NCBI GenBank assembly: GCA_016935955.1
Contig: JAFGPY010000455.1
Location: 1-13,190 of the forward strand
Reading direction: 5' to 3'
DNA: 13,190 nucleotides
Origin: Planctomycetota bacterium
Lineage (GTDB): Bacteria > Planctomycetota > Phycisphaerae > FEN-1346 > JAACEH01
Made by a program: the position numbers and the translations under genes. This document shows, piece after piece, positions 5,867-13,190 of this stretch. How positions within the stretch are numbered: position 1 is the first letter of the stretch; each line of letters opens with the position of its first letter. The notes beneath the pieces were generated by a model, which was given only the letters and a program-made list of their open reading frames with translations, did no database searches and was not told the origin of the DNA.

Positions 5867-6164
5867 ATCGGGCAGCCGTTTTGCCCGGTTCGTTGGCGTC
5901 CGCTCACGTCTACCCCCGATTTCTCGTTCAAGAAGCAGCTCTTGGACGCCGGGGCCCGAATGTGTGCTCCACCCCCCCCCTGGCCGAAGACGCTCCCGGC
6001 CGCTACTTCCGCGTGACCAGCGGCTGGCGCCTGGTGCCGTGTCTGCCCCTGCAGGCATGCCGGATGTCGTGTGCCTCATGTATGGCTGCGGGGCACCCCC
6101 AGGCATTCCCTGTGCAAATACCCCACATGTGCACCCGCCGGGAAAGGACCTTTCGGTCTCAGCG
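5867..6164. other. 298-base intergenic region between the lyase-like gene and the PEP-CTERM promoter
   Basis: No gene is supported here. It holds a run of nine C (5972-5980), the second copy of the 21-base repeat (6011-6031), and a short hairpin just after the stop of the lyase-like gene (minus strand GACC-gaaa-GGTC followed by CTTT) that could be a weak terminator. Plus-strand frames crossing it are antisense continuations from the neighbouring gene. Confidence 0.5.
6011..6031. repeat. 21-base dispersed repeat, copy 2
   Basis: This is identical to 4588-4608 and in the same orientation, 1423 bases away, but here it is fully intergenic. Downstream similarity continues imperfectly for seven bases. 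It contains CCAGCGGCTGG and GGCGCC as internal symmetric elements. Confidence 0.6.
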
Positions 6165-9100
6165 TCAGGGCAGCGTCGCGCCTTCGTGCTCGCGTGCGGC
6201 TTGCATGTCGGCGGCCGTAATCTCGCCGGAGCGGTCGATGTCGTAGCGTGCGTGGCCGCCGTCGAGGTCGTGGCCGGCCGCGGTGCGAATGACCGTCAGG
6301 TCGCCGTTGTCCACTGTGCCCGACCCGTCGGCGTCGCCGATCAGCCGCGAGAAGACCATCGCCTTGTCGCCCACGATGTCGCCGCCGGAGGAATCCTTGA
6401 CGGAATCGCTGAGCGTCACGGTGAAGCGGTCGGCGTTCGGCAGCGACTGGCTCAGCGTCACCACCATGACGCGGTTACCGGAAGTCAGCGACACGCTGGC
6501 GACAGTCGAGGTCAGGTCGCCTGCCCCTGCGGCCTGGATGGTCACCGCGCCCGTGCCGACGGTTGCCGGGTTGAGCGACTGGGCGAACGTCAAGTGCAGG
6601 CGGTTCAGGTCCCCGCTGCGGCTCTCGACGTAGCCGGTCGTCACGGCGGTCGAGGCCTGGCCGGCCGGGCCGTGGTCCATCGGGATGTCCCATTGTGTGA
6701 TCGTGCTGAGGGGCGGAATGGGGCTGCTCTCGTAGAGCACCGCGCCGCCCGGTTCGTTGCGCAGGGCGGCCGTGCCCTGGGCGCCCAGATTGACGGCCAT
6801 CGACGTCCCGTGCAGCGAGGCCGACGTGCCGTCGACGACGGCCAGGTACTCCGGCTCGCCGCCGGCATCGAGCTTGTAGACGGTGATCAGGGCGTCGCTG
6901 TCGGCCAGGAACTCCGCGTTGTGCACCAGCGGGGCGGCGCCCGTCCGCAGGGCGACCACCAGTTGGCCGCTGATCGGACCGCCGCTGATCTTCGCGATCG
7001 ACGCGCCGGCAACCGACGTGATCTCGGTGATCGTCGGCTCGGCCGCGCCGACGTCAAGCGGACAGAGGATCGCCAGGTAGTGGGCGGCCGCACCGGTCGT
7101 CCGGGCCCGCAGGTACGGCTCCGCCCGACCGTCGCTCGTGTTGACGTCGATGTAGTCGGTCTCGTAGAGCGGATCGGTGTTGAACTCGGCCGGCGTGACC
7201 ATCTTGGCCAGCAGCCGCTGGCCGCCCGGCTTGGTCCACGTGGCCGTCCGGGCCGTGGCGTCGGAGGCGTACGTGCCGCCGCCGGTGCAGCCTTGCAGCA
7301 GCCAGTCGTACTGGTGCGAGCCCGTGCCGGAGGCCAGGGCGTCGGCAATGATGAACAACTTCTTGTCGGCGAACAGGACGCGGCGGGTCTGGTTGACCTG
7401 GAGCTGCTTGAAGGCCGACGTGCCGGGCGAGCCGTCCAGGTCGAGCCGCATCTCGGCATAGTCGAGCGCCGGCGTGAGCAGAGCCCGTGTGAACGAGCCG
7501 CGGGGCATTTCCTGTGACGGCTCGTTCTGGCCGTCGAGCATGACGACGCTTTTGCGCTGTGTGGAGATGCCCAGGTTGTACGACGCCACGCGGTGGTACC
7601 CGGCCTTCTCGATCACCATTCGCTCGCCGTAGGCCGAGAGGTTGAACGCTCCGGCCAGGTAGGTCTGGAACGTGCCGCTTTCGCACCAGTAGCCCGACGG
7701 GAAGACGCGCATGCGCATCATCACGGCGTCCGAGTCGCCCAGGTCGCTGGAGAAGACGGCGTAGCTTCGGGCCACGTGGCTGTTGTCGGGGATGGCCGCG
7801 GCCGCAACGCTCGAATCCGCGACCGTGTAGCCGCTCAGGGCGTTCGGATGCTGGAGCGACCAGCGGTAGTAAGGCGCATCGTCGAACTCCGGCCGCACCA
7901 GCGCCGCCAGGAACGTGTCGGGCGCATTGTAGCCGCCCTCGAAGAAGGCTTGCGGCATCACGGCGCTGTTCTGCGGGTAGCGCTGTCGCAGCCGCATCAT
8001 CAGGTACTTCTCGAATCGCTCGTAGTGGAAACCGTCGAAGTTGGCGCGGTAGACCAGGAACGGGATGACGTCCTGGTGCATCATCGTCAGGTAACCGTCG
8101 CGGGCCTGGCCTACGTGGTTGCCGTCCTCGTCCAGCAGGTCCCACAGGGCGCTGTAGCGGAAACGGGCCGGGTCGGTCGGGTGCTTGACGTAGCCATTGT
8201 CGTTCACGGCGATCCACGTCAGCGTGGCGTCGGGCCACGGCGTCCACAGGTGCGTGGCCTCGGTCGCGCCGTCGGCCCCGCTCGTGCCGTAGTAAACGGA
8301 ATCGTACGTGGGCACGGCCATGGCCAGCGAGGCGATGAACATTTCCAGTTGCACGTCGCGCGGCGAGCCCGAATCGCGGGCCGTCTGCCAGAAAGGCGTC
8401 GGGTTGCTGGTCGGGAACTGGACCATCATCACGGCTTCGCCCGCGATGTTGTCGCGAATCTTGATGTGCTCGATCGGCGTCAGGCCGTTTGCGTAACCGT
8501 TCTCGGGCGTGAACTGCGCGGCGAGCAGGTCGTAAGCCAGTGCGGCATCGATCGTGATGCGACCGTCGCTGTACATGCACCGCTCCTGGCACGGACCGCC
8601 GTTGCGGCCGTCGGACGATTCGCCACCCATCGGGTCGATTGTGTACAGGAAGAGCAACCCGTCGGCCGCGCGGCGCATCAGGGCGGCGTCCTTCTGCAGC
8701 ACGCCGAGCCGCGCATACTCCTTGATCGTCGCCGCCAGGCTCTTGGTCTGGTAATAGTAGCCGCCGCTGTAGAGACTGGCCCGCAGGTAGCGCAGGCCGG
8801 TGCGGAAGTCTACGGGCGGATTCGGCATGGCGATGTACCCCGGCGGAGCGAGCAGGGCGCTGGCCGCAGGCCCCCCGGCCGCCACGATGGCCTGGGCCTC
8901 GGCCAGTGCGGCCGGGCTCTTGAAGAGCATCTTCGGGTGCTCTTCGCCGGTTGCCGGCTGCGATGGACGGTAGTGAATCTCGCGCGTCTTTTTCGCGCCA
9001 TCGTCACCCAGCCAGTAGGTGAACGTGTAAACTGTGTCGGCCTGGCTGAACAGGTCCGACGCCGTCAGCGGGCCGCTGTAAGCCTGCGCGGCGCCGTCGT

Positions 9101-9866
9101 TGACCTGGTAATGGATCGGTTTGCTGTTGGTGATGTTGGCCAGCGTGATGCGGACGCCCGAGGTCAGGTAAGTCTTCTGGCCGTGGACGTGCGGCACGTA
9201 ATAGAGTTTCGGCGGCGTGGTGTAGAACTGCTCGCCCTCGGGCGCCTCGAAGGCGATGCAGGGCGTCTGCGGATCGAGCACCACGAGGACAATCTTGCCG
9301 TCGTTGGTCTGATCGTCCCGTTCGTGATGGGTGTTCTCGGGATCGACGTCCCAGAAGGTCAGCACGTGCCACTCGTCGCCGCAGGCGTCCGTCATGCCGC
9401 GATAGAAGTCGTCGCCCTGGCCGAGGCGTCCCTTGAACGCGGCCAGCGTGAACGGGGCGCTGTACTGGAACTGGATTTCGCTCAGCGGCGGATTGATTGG
9501 GTTGCCGTAGGCCGGGGCAGCCTGATAGATGTTGCCGCTGTAGCCGCGGAGGCCGTCGCCGTCGATCTTGTAGACGATGGTTCCCGGGTCCATGCCCGCC
9601 GTCCACGGGGTATTGGCCGCAACAAGGTTGTTGGCGTTGTGCGACAGGGCAATAGGTACGGTGGACCTCAGGTAGAGGATCACGTCGTCGTCGGTCTCGC
9701 GGTCGTACCATAGCCGCTCGACGGCGTAATCGGTTCCTTCGGCGCCCTGAACGTCGAGCGAGATGCCCGTGAAACCCAGTTCCAGGTCGGCGGCCCGAGT
9801 TGCGCCCGAAGCGCCGAGCAGCAGTGTCGCCAGGGCCAATGTCAGGCGGATTCCTGTGTCGCGCAT
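6165..9866 (-). CDS. Giant secreted heparinase II/III-like protein with Ig-like and dockerin-like modules
   Basis: This 1233-residue protein has a signal peptide (1-25, ending ATRA). An uncharacterised N-terminal beta-rich domain spans about 27-200 and an Fn3/chitobiase-C-like domain about 205-300. An alpha-helical toroid-like region runs from about 310 (HPKMLF) to 690, followed by a beta-sheet region (about 695-985) with heparinase II/III-type features such as SYNLGISTQRKSVVMLDG and KLFIIADALASGTGSHQYDW. Then come an Ig-like domain (about 1085-1172) and a C-terminal pair of calcium-binding loops, DADGSGTVDNGD (from Asp1178) and DIDRSGEITAAD (from Asp1209), as in dockerin type I modules. The fold suggests a polysaccharide lyase for uronate-containing or sulfated glycans, but I cannot assign catalytic residues. 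The ATG at 9866 has AAGGTGA just upstream. It follows the GH100-like gene by 72 bases and is probably the operon's last gene. Confidence 0.6.
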   Translation of the reverse strand: MRDTGIRLTLALATLLLGASGATRAADLELGFTGISLDVQGAEGTDYAVERLWYDRETDDDVILYLRSTVPIALSHNANNLVAANTPWTAGMDPGTIVYKIDGDGLRGYSGNIYQAAPAYGNPINPPLSEIQFQYSAPFTLAAFKGRLGQGDDFYRGMTDACGDEWHVLTFWDVDPENTHHERDDQTNDGKIVLVVLDPQTPCIAFEAPEGEQFYTTPPKLYYVPHVHGQKTYLTSGVRITLANITNSKPIHYQVNDGAAQAYSGPLTASDLFSQADTVYTFTYWLGDDGAKKTREIHYRPSQPATGEEHPKMLFKSPAALAEAQAIVAAGGPAASALLAPPGYIAMPNPPVDFRTGLRYLRASLYSGGYYYQTKSLAATIKEYARLGVLQKDAALMRRAADGLLFLYTIDPMGGESSDGRNGGPCQERCMYSDGRITIDAALAYDLLAAQFTPENGYANGLTPIEHIKIRDNIAGEAVMMVQFPTSNPTPFWQTARDSGSPRDVQLEMFIASLAMAVPTYDSVYYGTSGADGATEATHLWTPWPDATLTWIAVNDNGYVKHPTDPARFRYSALWDLLDEDGNHVGQARDGYLTMMHQDVIPFLVYRANFDGFHYERFEKYLMMRLRQRYPQNSAVMPQAFFEGGYNAPDTFLAALVRPEFDDAPYYRWSLQHPNALSGYTVADSSVAAAAIPDNSHVARSYAVFSSDLGDSDAVMMRMRVFPSGYWCESGTFQTYLAGAFNLSAYGERMVIEKAGYHRVASYNLGISTQRKSVVMLDGQNEPSQEMPRGSFTRALLTPALDYAEMRLDLDGSPGTSAFKQLQVNQTRRVLFADKKLFIIADALASGTGSHQYDWLLQGCTGGGTYASDATARTATWTKPGGQRLLAKMVTPAEFNTDPLYETDYIDVNTSDGRAEPYLRARTTGAAAHYLAILCPLDVGAAEPTITEITSVAGASIAKISGGPISGQLVVALRTGAAPLVHNAEFLADSDALITVYKLDAGGEPEYLAVVDGTSASLHGTSMAVNLGAQGTAALRNEPGGAVLYESSPIPPLSTITQWDIPMDHGPAGQASTAVTTGYVESRSGDLNRLHLTFAQSLNPATVGTGAVTIQAAGAGDLTSTVASVSLTSGNRVMVVTLSQSLPNADRFTVTLSDSVKDSSGGDIVGDKAMVFSRLIGDADGSGTVDNGDLTVIRTAAGHDLDGGHARYDIDRSGEITAADMQAAREHEGATLP

Positions 9867-9938
9867 CGATGTCACCTTTCCAGCGGGTTTTCGGGACGGG
9901 TCCGGTGGCTCGGCGGAGATGCTCATGCTGTGCAGGGA

Positions 9939-11168
9939 TTATGACCCCATCTGGTGGTTTTCGCAAGTGGGGCTCGGCATCGGTTCGCGGGACCAGGTGC
10001 GGGCGCGGATTTCGTCGAAGAACGGCGTCCGCCCGCGCTCGACGCACTCGGCGGCATAGACGTACATGGCGGCCGACCACGTTTGCCAGTCCTGTCCGGC
10101 GGGCTCGCCGGTCTGGGCGCGGACCCACTCGTTGAACCCGTAGCGGACGTCGGCCACGCGCGCCGGCTGGACCAGGCGGGTCAGGGCCAACAGTCGCCGC
10201 TCGGCCAGCCGCTGCCTGCCGGCGGCCACCAGGGCGGCCACATAGAAGCCGCAGATGAACGGCCAGATGCCGCCGTTGTGGTAGTCGCCGGGCGGGCCGA
10301 ACCTTTCGTACCGCGGCCGCCAGTCGGGATCGCTGCGCTGGATGTACGGGAAGAGGCACGGCGGCAGGTCCACGGCCAGGTCGCCGCGCTGCCGGAGTTC
10401 GCGACACTCGCGCTCGATCCAGGTGACCATGGCGTCGGCCCGCGTGGGCGAGGCCAGGCCCGAGAGGATGGCCAGGCTGTTGCCCAGCAGGTCGAAGCGT
10501 TCGCTGCCGTAGACCTTGTAGGCCCACAGGGCGTAGTACGGTTTGCCGCGCAGCACCAGGCCTTCGTGGACGTGGCGGTGCTTGACGTCGCTGGTGATCG
10601 TGAAGCGGCTCATCAGGCTGCGCAGCAGGTCGGCTTCCGCGTGGCGGCCGTACAGGCGCAGGTAGCTGTAGACCACCGTGTTGACAAACAGGGCGTAGCA
10701 GGGCACCCACTGCTCGTCGCGCCAGTCGCTGGTCGGCAACTGGGCGACGACCGTGCGGTCCTCCGGGCTCTGGTAATCCATCCAGGTCATGGCCCGGGCG
10801 ATCGGCTCGTCGAGGAACTGCGGTTCGCCCGCCGCCTTGCGATAGATGCCGGCGGCCAGCAGGAACAGCGGCGTCGTGTCGCTGGCGCCGCGATCTTCCT
10901 GGTCGTGGATCAGCGACGGCGCGTGACCGCGCGAGGTCAGGTTGGCCGCCAGGGTCTCCAGCACGCGGCGGAGCGACCTGACCAGTCGCGGTTGTCCGGA
11001 GACGAGGATGCCCAGGGCAGCGATCATCAGGTCGCGCGTGTAAGGTTCGGGATAGCCCCAGGCGGCCGTCCGCGGCAGGCCGTGGAACGGGCCGTGCATG
11101 TTGTTCAGGAGCACCTCGATGGCGGCCTGCCGGGCCTGGTGCACCTGTTCGGCGAGTCTGGCTTTCAT
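9939..11168 (-). CDS. GH100-like (neutral-invertase-type) glycosidase
   Basis: This 409-residue protein has no signal peptide and is likely cytoplasmic. It reads as an (alpha/alpha)6-barrel glycosidase of the GH100/GH63 kind. Motifs in order: WGYPEPYTRD (37-46); SDTTPLF, with Asp97 in the place of the catalytic acid; YHNGGIWPF (296-304), a hallmark of neutral/alkaline invertases; FNEW, with Glu347 as candidate second catalytic residue; and DWQTWS (360-365). Neutral invertases hydrolyse sucrose, whereas relatives act on glucosylglycerate, mannosylglycerate or alpha-1,6 branches, so the substrate is open. The ATG at 11168 is one base after the stop of the GT4 gene (TGA-c-ATG), so translation is probably coupled. 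Pairing with a glycosyltransferase suggests it turns over or edits the glycoside that enzyme makes. Confidence 0.7.
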   Translation of the reverse strand: MKARLAEQVHQARQAAIEVLLNNMHGPFHGLPRTAAWGYPEPYTRDLMIAALGILVSGQPRLVRSLRRVLETLAANLTSRGHAPSLIHDQEDRGASDTTPLFLLAAGIYRKAAGEPQFLDEPIARAMTWMDYQSPEDRTVVAQLPTSDWRDEQWVPCYALFVNTVVYSYLRLYGRHAEADLLRSLMSRFTITSDVKHRHVHEGLVLRGKPYYALWAYKVYGSERFDLLGNSLAILSGLASPTRADAMVTWIERECRELRQRGDLAVDLPPCLFPYIQRSDPDWRPRYERFGPPGDYHNGGIWPFICGFYVAALVAAGRQRLAERRLLALTRLVQPARVADVRYGFNEWVRAQTGEPAGQDWQTWSAAMYVYAAECVERGRTPFFDEIRARTWSREPMPSPTCENHQMGS

Positions 11169-11169
11169 G

Positions 11170-12312
11170 TCAGTCGATCCCCAGTCGCTGTGAGCAGATG
11201 TCCAGGAACTTGCGGGCCACGACGCGGTAGTCGTACAGTTCGACGACACGCTTACGACCGGCCTCGCCCATCTTCTTGCGCAGGGCGGCATCGTTCATCA
11301 GCTTCATCAGGCTGTCGGCAATGTCGTGGCTGCTGGCCCGGTAGTCGGCGGTTCGCGGGCGTCTGAAGACCACGCGGTGCCCGTCCTGGTAGCCCTGGTC
11401 CTCGCCGAGGACGGTCTCGCGGATGCGGACCTCCTGGGCCACGCCCGCCAGGAAGGCCGTCTGCCCGTGAACCAGCGTGTCGAGCATGGCCATGGCCTTG
11501 ATGCCGATGACCGGCTTGCCGCACGAGCCGGCCTCGACCTGCGGCATGCCAAAGCCCTCGAGCCGCGACGGGGCGGCGTAAATGTCGCAGGCGGCCATCA
11601 GGTAGGGCATGAAGTTGCGCGAGATCTTGCCTGTGGTGAAGACCACGTTCTTGTCGATGCCCAGGTGCGTGGCCAGTTGCAGGTCGGCCAGGTTCTGTTG
11701 CTCGGTGCGCGGCTGCGGCCAGACCTTGCAGACGTACTTGTAGTCCGGCGCCCGCGTGTCGATCAGGGCCAGGGCCTGCATCACTTCCTGGGCGCCCTTG
11801 GAGGCCGCGTCGCCGCCGACCGTCAGGACAAGGATCTGGTCGTCGGCCACGCCGAGCGACTCGCGGACGGAGCGGACCTTCGGATCGCTGCGGTCGCGAG
11901 GAATGAAACTGTCGGTGTCGCAGCCGACCGGCAGCACCTCGATCTTGCTCTCGTCGAGCCCGTCGCGGACGTAGACCTGTTTGACCCAGCGGCTCGTGAC
12001 CAGCATCAGCGGCAGGGCGTTCAGCGCCTCGTGGTAGTTGGCCAGGTAGCCGTCCACGACCAGCCACGGCACCGGCTGCACACCGTAGCGCTGCGGGTGC
12101 AGGACCAAGTGCGGCGTGTGGCCCCAGTAGCCGATGCCGACCACGACGTCGGGCTCGAACCAGCGGTAGTACCATTCCTTCTCCTGCGGGGCCTCGAAGT
12201 TCACGGGGTGGACGTCCACGCCCAGCTCCTTCAGGCCGCGGTACAGCAGATCGCCCTGCGTGGCCAGTCCGCCGGGCGAGGGTGGGTAGTCGTACAGCAC
12301 CAGGACCTTCAT
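11170..12312 (-). CDS. GT4-family glycosyltransferase
   Basis: This 380-residue protein is a GT-B-fold retaining glycosyltransferase of family 4, using a nucleotide-sugar donor. The N-terminal Rossmann half starts MKVLVLYDYPPSPGG with the glycine loop at 14-15. The C-terminal half has VGGDAASKG (166-173; Lys172 likely contacts the donor phosphate) and the EX7E motif Glu252...Glu260 within SRLEGFGMPQVEAG. After the VHGQTAFL donor segment (about 281-288) there is an insertion of about 40 residues (290-330), rich in Arg and Asp, where typical GT4 proteins have a short loop. No signal peptide or membrane helix is seen. The ATG at 12312 lies four bases after the deacetylase stop. It resembles MshA/BshA only at family level, so the acceptor is unknown. 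Confidence 0.82.
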   Translation of the reverse strand: MKVLVLYDYPPSPGGLATQGDLLYRGLKELGVDVHPVNFEAPQEKEWYYRWFEPDVVVGIGYWGHTPHLVLHPQRYGVQPVPWLVVDGYLANYHEALNALPLMLVTSRWVKQVYVRDGLDESKIEVLPVGCDTDSFIPRDRSDPKVRSVRESLGVADDQILVLTVGGDAASKGAQEVMQALALIDTRAPDYKYVCKVWPQPRTEQQNLADLQLATHLGIDKNVVFTTGKISRNFMPYLMAACDIYAAPSRLEGFGMPQVEAGSCGKPVIGIKAMAMLDTLVHGQTAFLAGVAQEVRIRETVLGEDQGYQDGHRVVFRRPRTADYRASSHDIADSLMKLMNDAALRKKMGEAGRKRVVELYDYRVVARKFLDICSQRLGID

Positions 12313-12316
12313 GGCG

Positions 12317-12916
12317 TTACTCCTTCTTCCTGCCGGGACTGGCCACACGCCGGAAACACTCGGGCGAAATGCAGGCCGTCTCCTCGAACGATCCGGCCGC
12401 GAAACCGTACAACTCGCGGACGATCCGTTTCTTCTCGGCCAACTCCTCGGCCGCAAGCTCCACACGCAGGTCGGCGTCGTCCGCCGGGCGGCACTGGCCC
12501 GACGGCGTCTGGCATTCGTAGGCGAATGTCCGCAGTTCGCCGCACCGCAGCGCCCCCTCGGCCACCAGGGCCGCGACGGCCTGGTGAACCTCGATGTGCC
12601 TCCGGTGACCGTATTCGCCGTTGGCCCCGTGCGTCAGGACGAGGTCCCAGGGCTGGTCGTCGATGTGGCCAAGGATGCGGCTGCCGATGTCACGCCGCAC
12701 GTCGATCGGTTGCAGCGGGTCGCTGTCGTCGAGATCGGAAATGTGCGCGGCCGCCCCGTAGCGACGGCACACCGAGCGGAACTTCGGCGCCCGGTCCGGA
12801 TCGTCGCCGCGGCACAGGCTCAGCACGGTCCACTGACAGTCGGGGTGTTGCAGCATCGCGCCGCCGCACCAGATTGTCTCGTCGTCAGGATGGGCAACGA
12901 CCACCAGAACCCGCAT
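12317..12916 (-). CDS. PIG-L/LmbE-family deacetylase
   Basis: This 199-residue protein belongs to the zinc-dependent PIG-L (LmbE-like) superfamily, which removes acetyl groups from N-acetylglucosamine-type sugars and related molecules. The signature AHPDDE is at 8-13, where His9 and Asp12 bind zinc and Asp11 is the likely general base. The second zinc motif, GHRRHIEVH, is at 103-111 with His111 as probable third ligand. The length is slightly shorter than MshB or BshB enzymes. The ATG at 12916 has a GGGGAGGA ribosome site upstream. It is the first gene of a tight four-gene set. Its neighbour, a GT4 enzyme, makes a GlcNAc-glycoside deacetylase the natural guess. It has no signal peptide. Other members hydrolyse mycothiol conjugates or diacetylchitobiose, so the substrate is uncertain. 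Confidence 0.85.
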   Translation of the reverse strand: MRVLVVVAHPDDETIWCGGAMLQHPDCQWTVLSLCRGDDPDRAPKFRSVCRRYGAAAHISDLDDSDPLQPIDVRRDIGSRILGHIDDQPWDLVLTHGANGEYGHRRHIEVHQAVAALVAEGALRCGELRTFAYECQTPSGQCRPADDADLRVELAAEELAEKKRIVRELYGFAAGSFEETACISPECFRRVASPGRKKE

Positions 12917-13118
12917 CGAGGATCCTCCCCGGCCGCAGGGTCGCGCCGCCGAGCAACCCGCCCGGCGTCACGCGGCGCCCGCACCCTTTGGATTCTCGCC
13001 TCGTTTACGTTTTGCCGCAAGATGGGGCGTGCGAACACAACACGCCGCCGGACGGCGGGGGAAAACGCCGGTCGCGGAGGCCGGGGGTGCACCTTAAGAA
13101 CGTGACACGCCTTTGCAC
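12917..13118. other. Upstream noncoding region of the glycan operon
   Basis: I see no gene in this stretch; plus-strand frames that cross it are antisense continuations from the operon. It must hold the operon's promoter if the deacetylase gene is the first gene. Only a weak candidate is visible (12992-13020). Confidence 0.5.
12992..13020 (-). promoter_or_regulatory. Weak candidate promoter of the glycan operon
   Basis: On the minus strand TTGCGG (13020-13015) and GAGAAT (12997-12992) are 17 bases apart. They match the -35 in three and the -10 in four of six positions. The position, about 70 bases before the ATG at 12916, is plausible, but matches this weak occur by chance. Confidence 0.25.
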
Positions 13119-13190
13119 CCCTCTCCCTTGACGGGAGAGGGTGGCCCGCCGAGCGGCAGCGAGGCGCGGCCGGGTGAGGGTGACGCCGCG
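13119..13190. repeat. Hairpin-headed dispersed repeat (CCCTCTCCC/GGGAGAGGG type)
   Basis: CCCTCTCCC (13119-13127) and GGGAGAGGG (13133-13141) form a perfect 9-bp hairpin with a 5-base loop. A GC-rich tail follows that ends in GGGTGAGGGTG near 13175-13185. Elements of this form are scattered between genes in many GC-rich bacteria, including planctomycetes. It runs to the window edge, so its right end is unseen. Confidence 0.5.

Noticed and set aside
5972..5980. Run of nine C as a possible phase-variation tract
   Set aside because: It lies in an intergenic region outside any supported reading frame and away from the predicted promoter, so a switching role has no support.
5964..7517. 517-codon plus-strand frame crossing the intergenic region
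   Set aside because: It is an antisense shadow of the same gene extended into noncoding DNA; no family motif or signal is present.
7593..9713. 706-codon open frame on the plus strand
   Set aside because: It is fully antisense to the heparinase-like gene, its translation is Arg/Val/Gly-rich without domain motifs, and it has no ribosome site; long antisense frames are expected in GC-rich coding DNA.
9954..11366. 470-codon plus-strand frame
   Set aside because: It is antisense to the GH100-like gene, whose motifs and coupling to neighbours are clear.
12312..12465. Longer N-terminus for the GT4 protein
   Set aside because: It would extend into the deacetylase gene; the ATG at 12312 starts exactly at the Rossmann strand MKVLVLYDYPP and is four bases from the upstream stop.
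11326..13131. 601-codon plus-strand frame
   Set aside because: It is antisense to the GT4 and PIG-L genes; the low-complexity Arg/Pro-rich end is typical of a shadow frame.

Overview
The window is GC-rich, densely coded DNA that reads as a chromosomal segment of a Planctomycetota-like bacterium, most likely from the Phycisphaerae/Sedimentisphaerales side. The reasons are a PEP-CTERM sorting signal, a C-terminal dockerin-like calcium-loop module on a giant secreted protein, a PadR regulator coupled to a HAAS-domain membrane protein, many exported glycan-active proteins, and hairpin-rich intergenic repeats. Verrucomicrobiota or Lentisphaerota cannot be excluded from sequence alone. I see no rRNA, tRNA, CRISPR array, transposase or phage gene.

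Left part (1-2911). A 453-base noncoding region carries several hairpins, a long inverted repeat and a near-perfect sigma-54 promoter, followed by a small exported protein of unknown function (454-786, +). A GH20-like hexosaminidase lipoprotein (829-1899, -) faces it tail to tail. Divergent from the GH20 gene is an ankyrin-repeat lipoprotein (2120-2911, +) with a good sigma-70 promoter. Twin hairpins with complementary loops follow it.

Middle part (2912-5866). A PadR-type repressor (3264-3638, +) and a HAAS-domain polytopic membrane protein (3619-4593, +) overlap by 20 bases. Their promoter contains a 14-bp perfect palindrome, probably the PadR operator, and their leader is extremely G-rich. 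A PEP-CTERM surface protein (4769-5701, -) converges on them. Its leader has a strong sigma-70 promoter followed by a textbook intrinsic terminator that can be displaced by an alternative upstream hairpin, the architecture of a transcription attenuator.

Right part (6165-12916, all -). Four tightly packed genes look like one operon, in transcription order: PIG-L/LmbE-type deacetylase, GT4 glycosyltransferase, GH100-like (neutral-invertase-type) glycosidase, and a 1233-residue secreted heparinase II/III-like protein ending in an Ig-like domain and a dockerin-like module. The first three are spaced 4 and 1 bases apart. A GT4 enzyme plus a PIG-L deacetylase recalls the MshA/MshB and BshA/BshB pairs (transfer of N-acetylglucosamine, then de-N-acetylation). 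Combined with a cytoplasmic glycosidase and an exported lyase-like protein, the set suggests an uncharacterised glycoside or glycan metabolism locus. All functions are read by eye from motifs; no database search was run.
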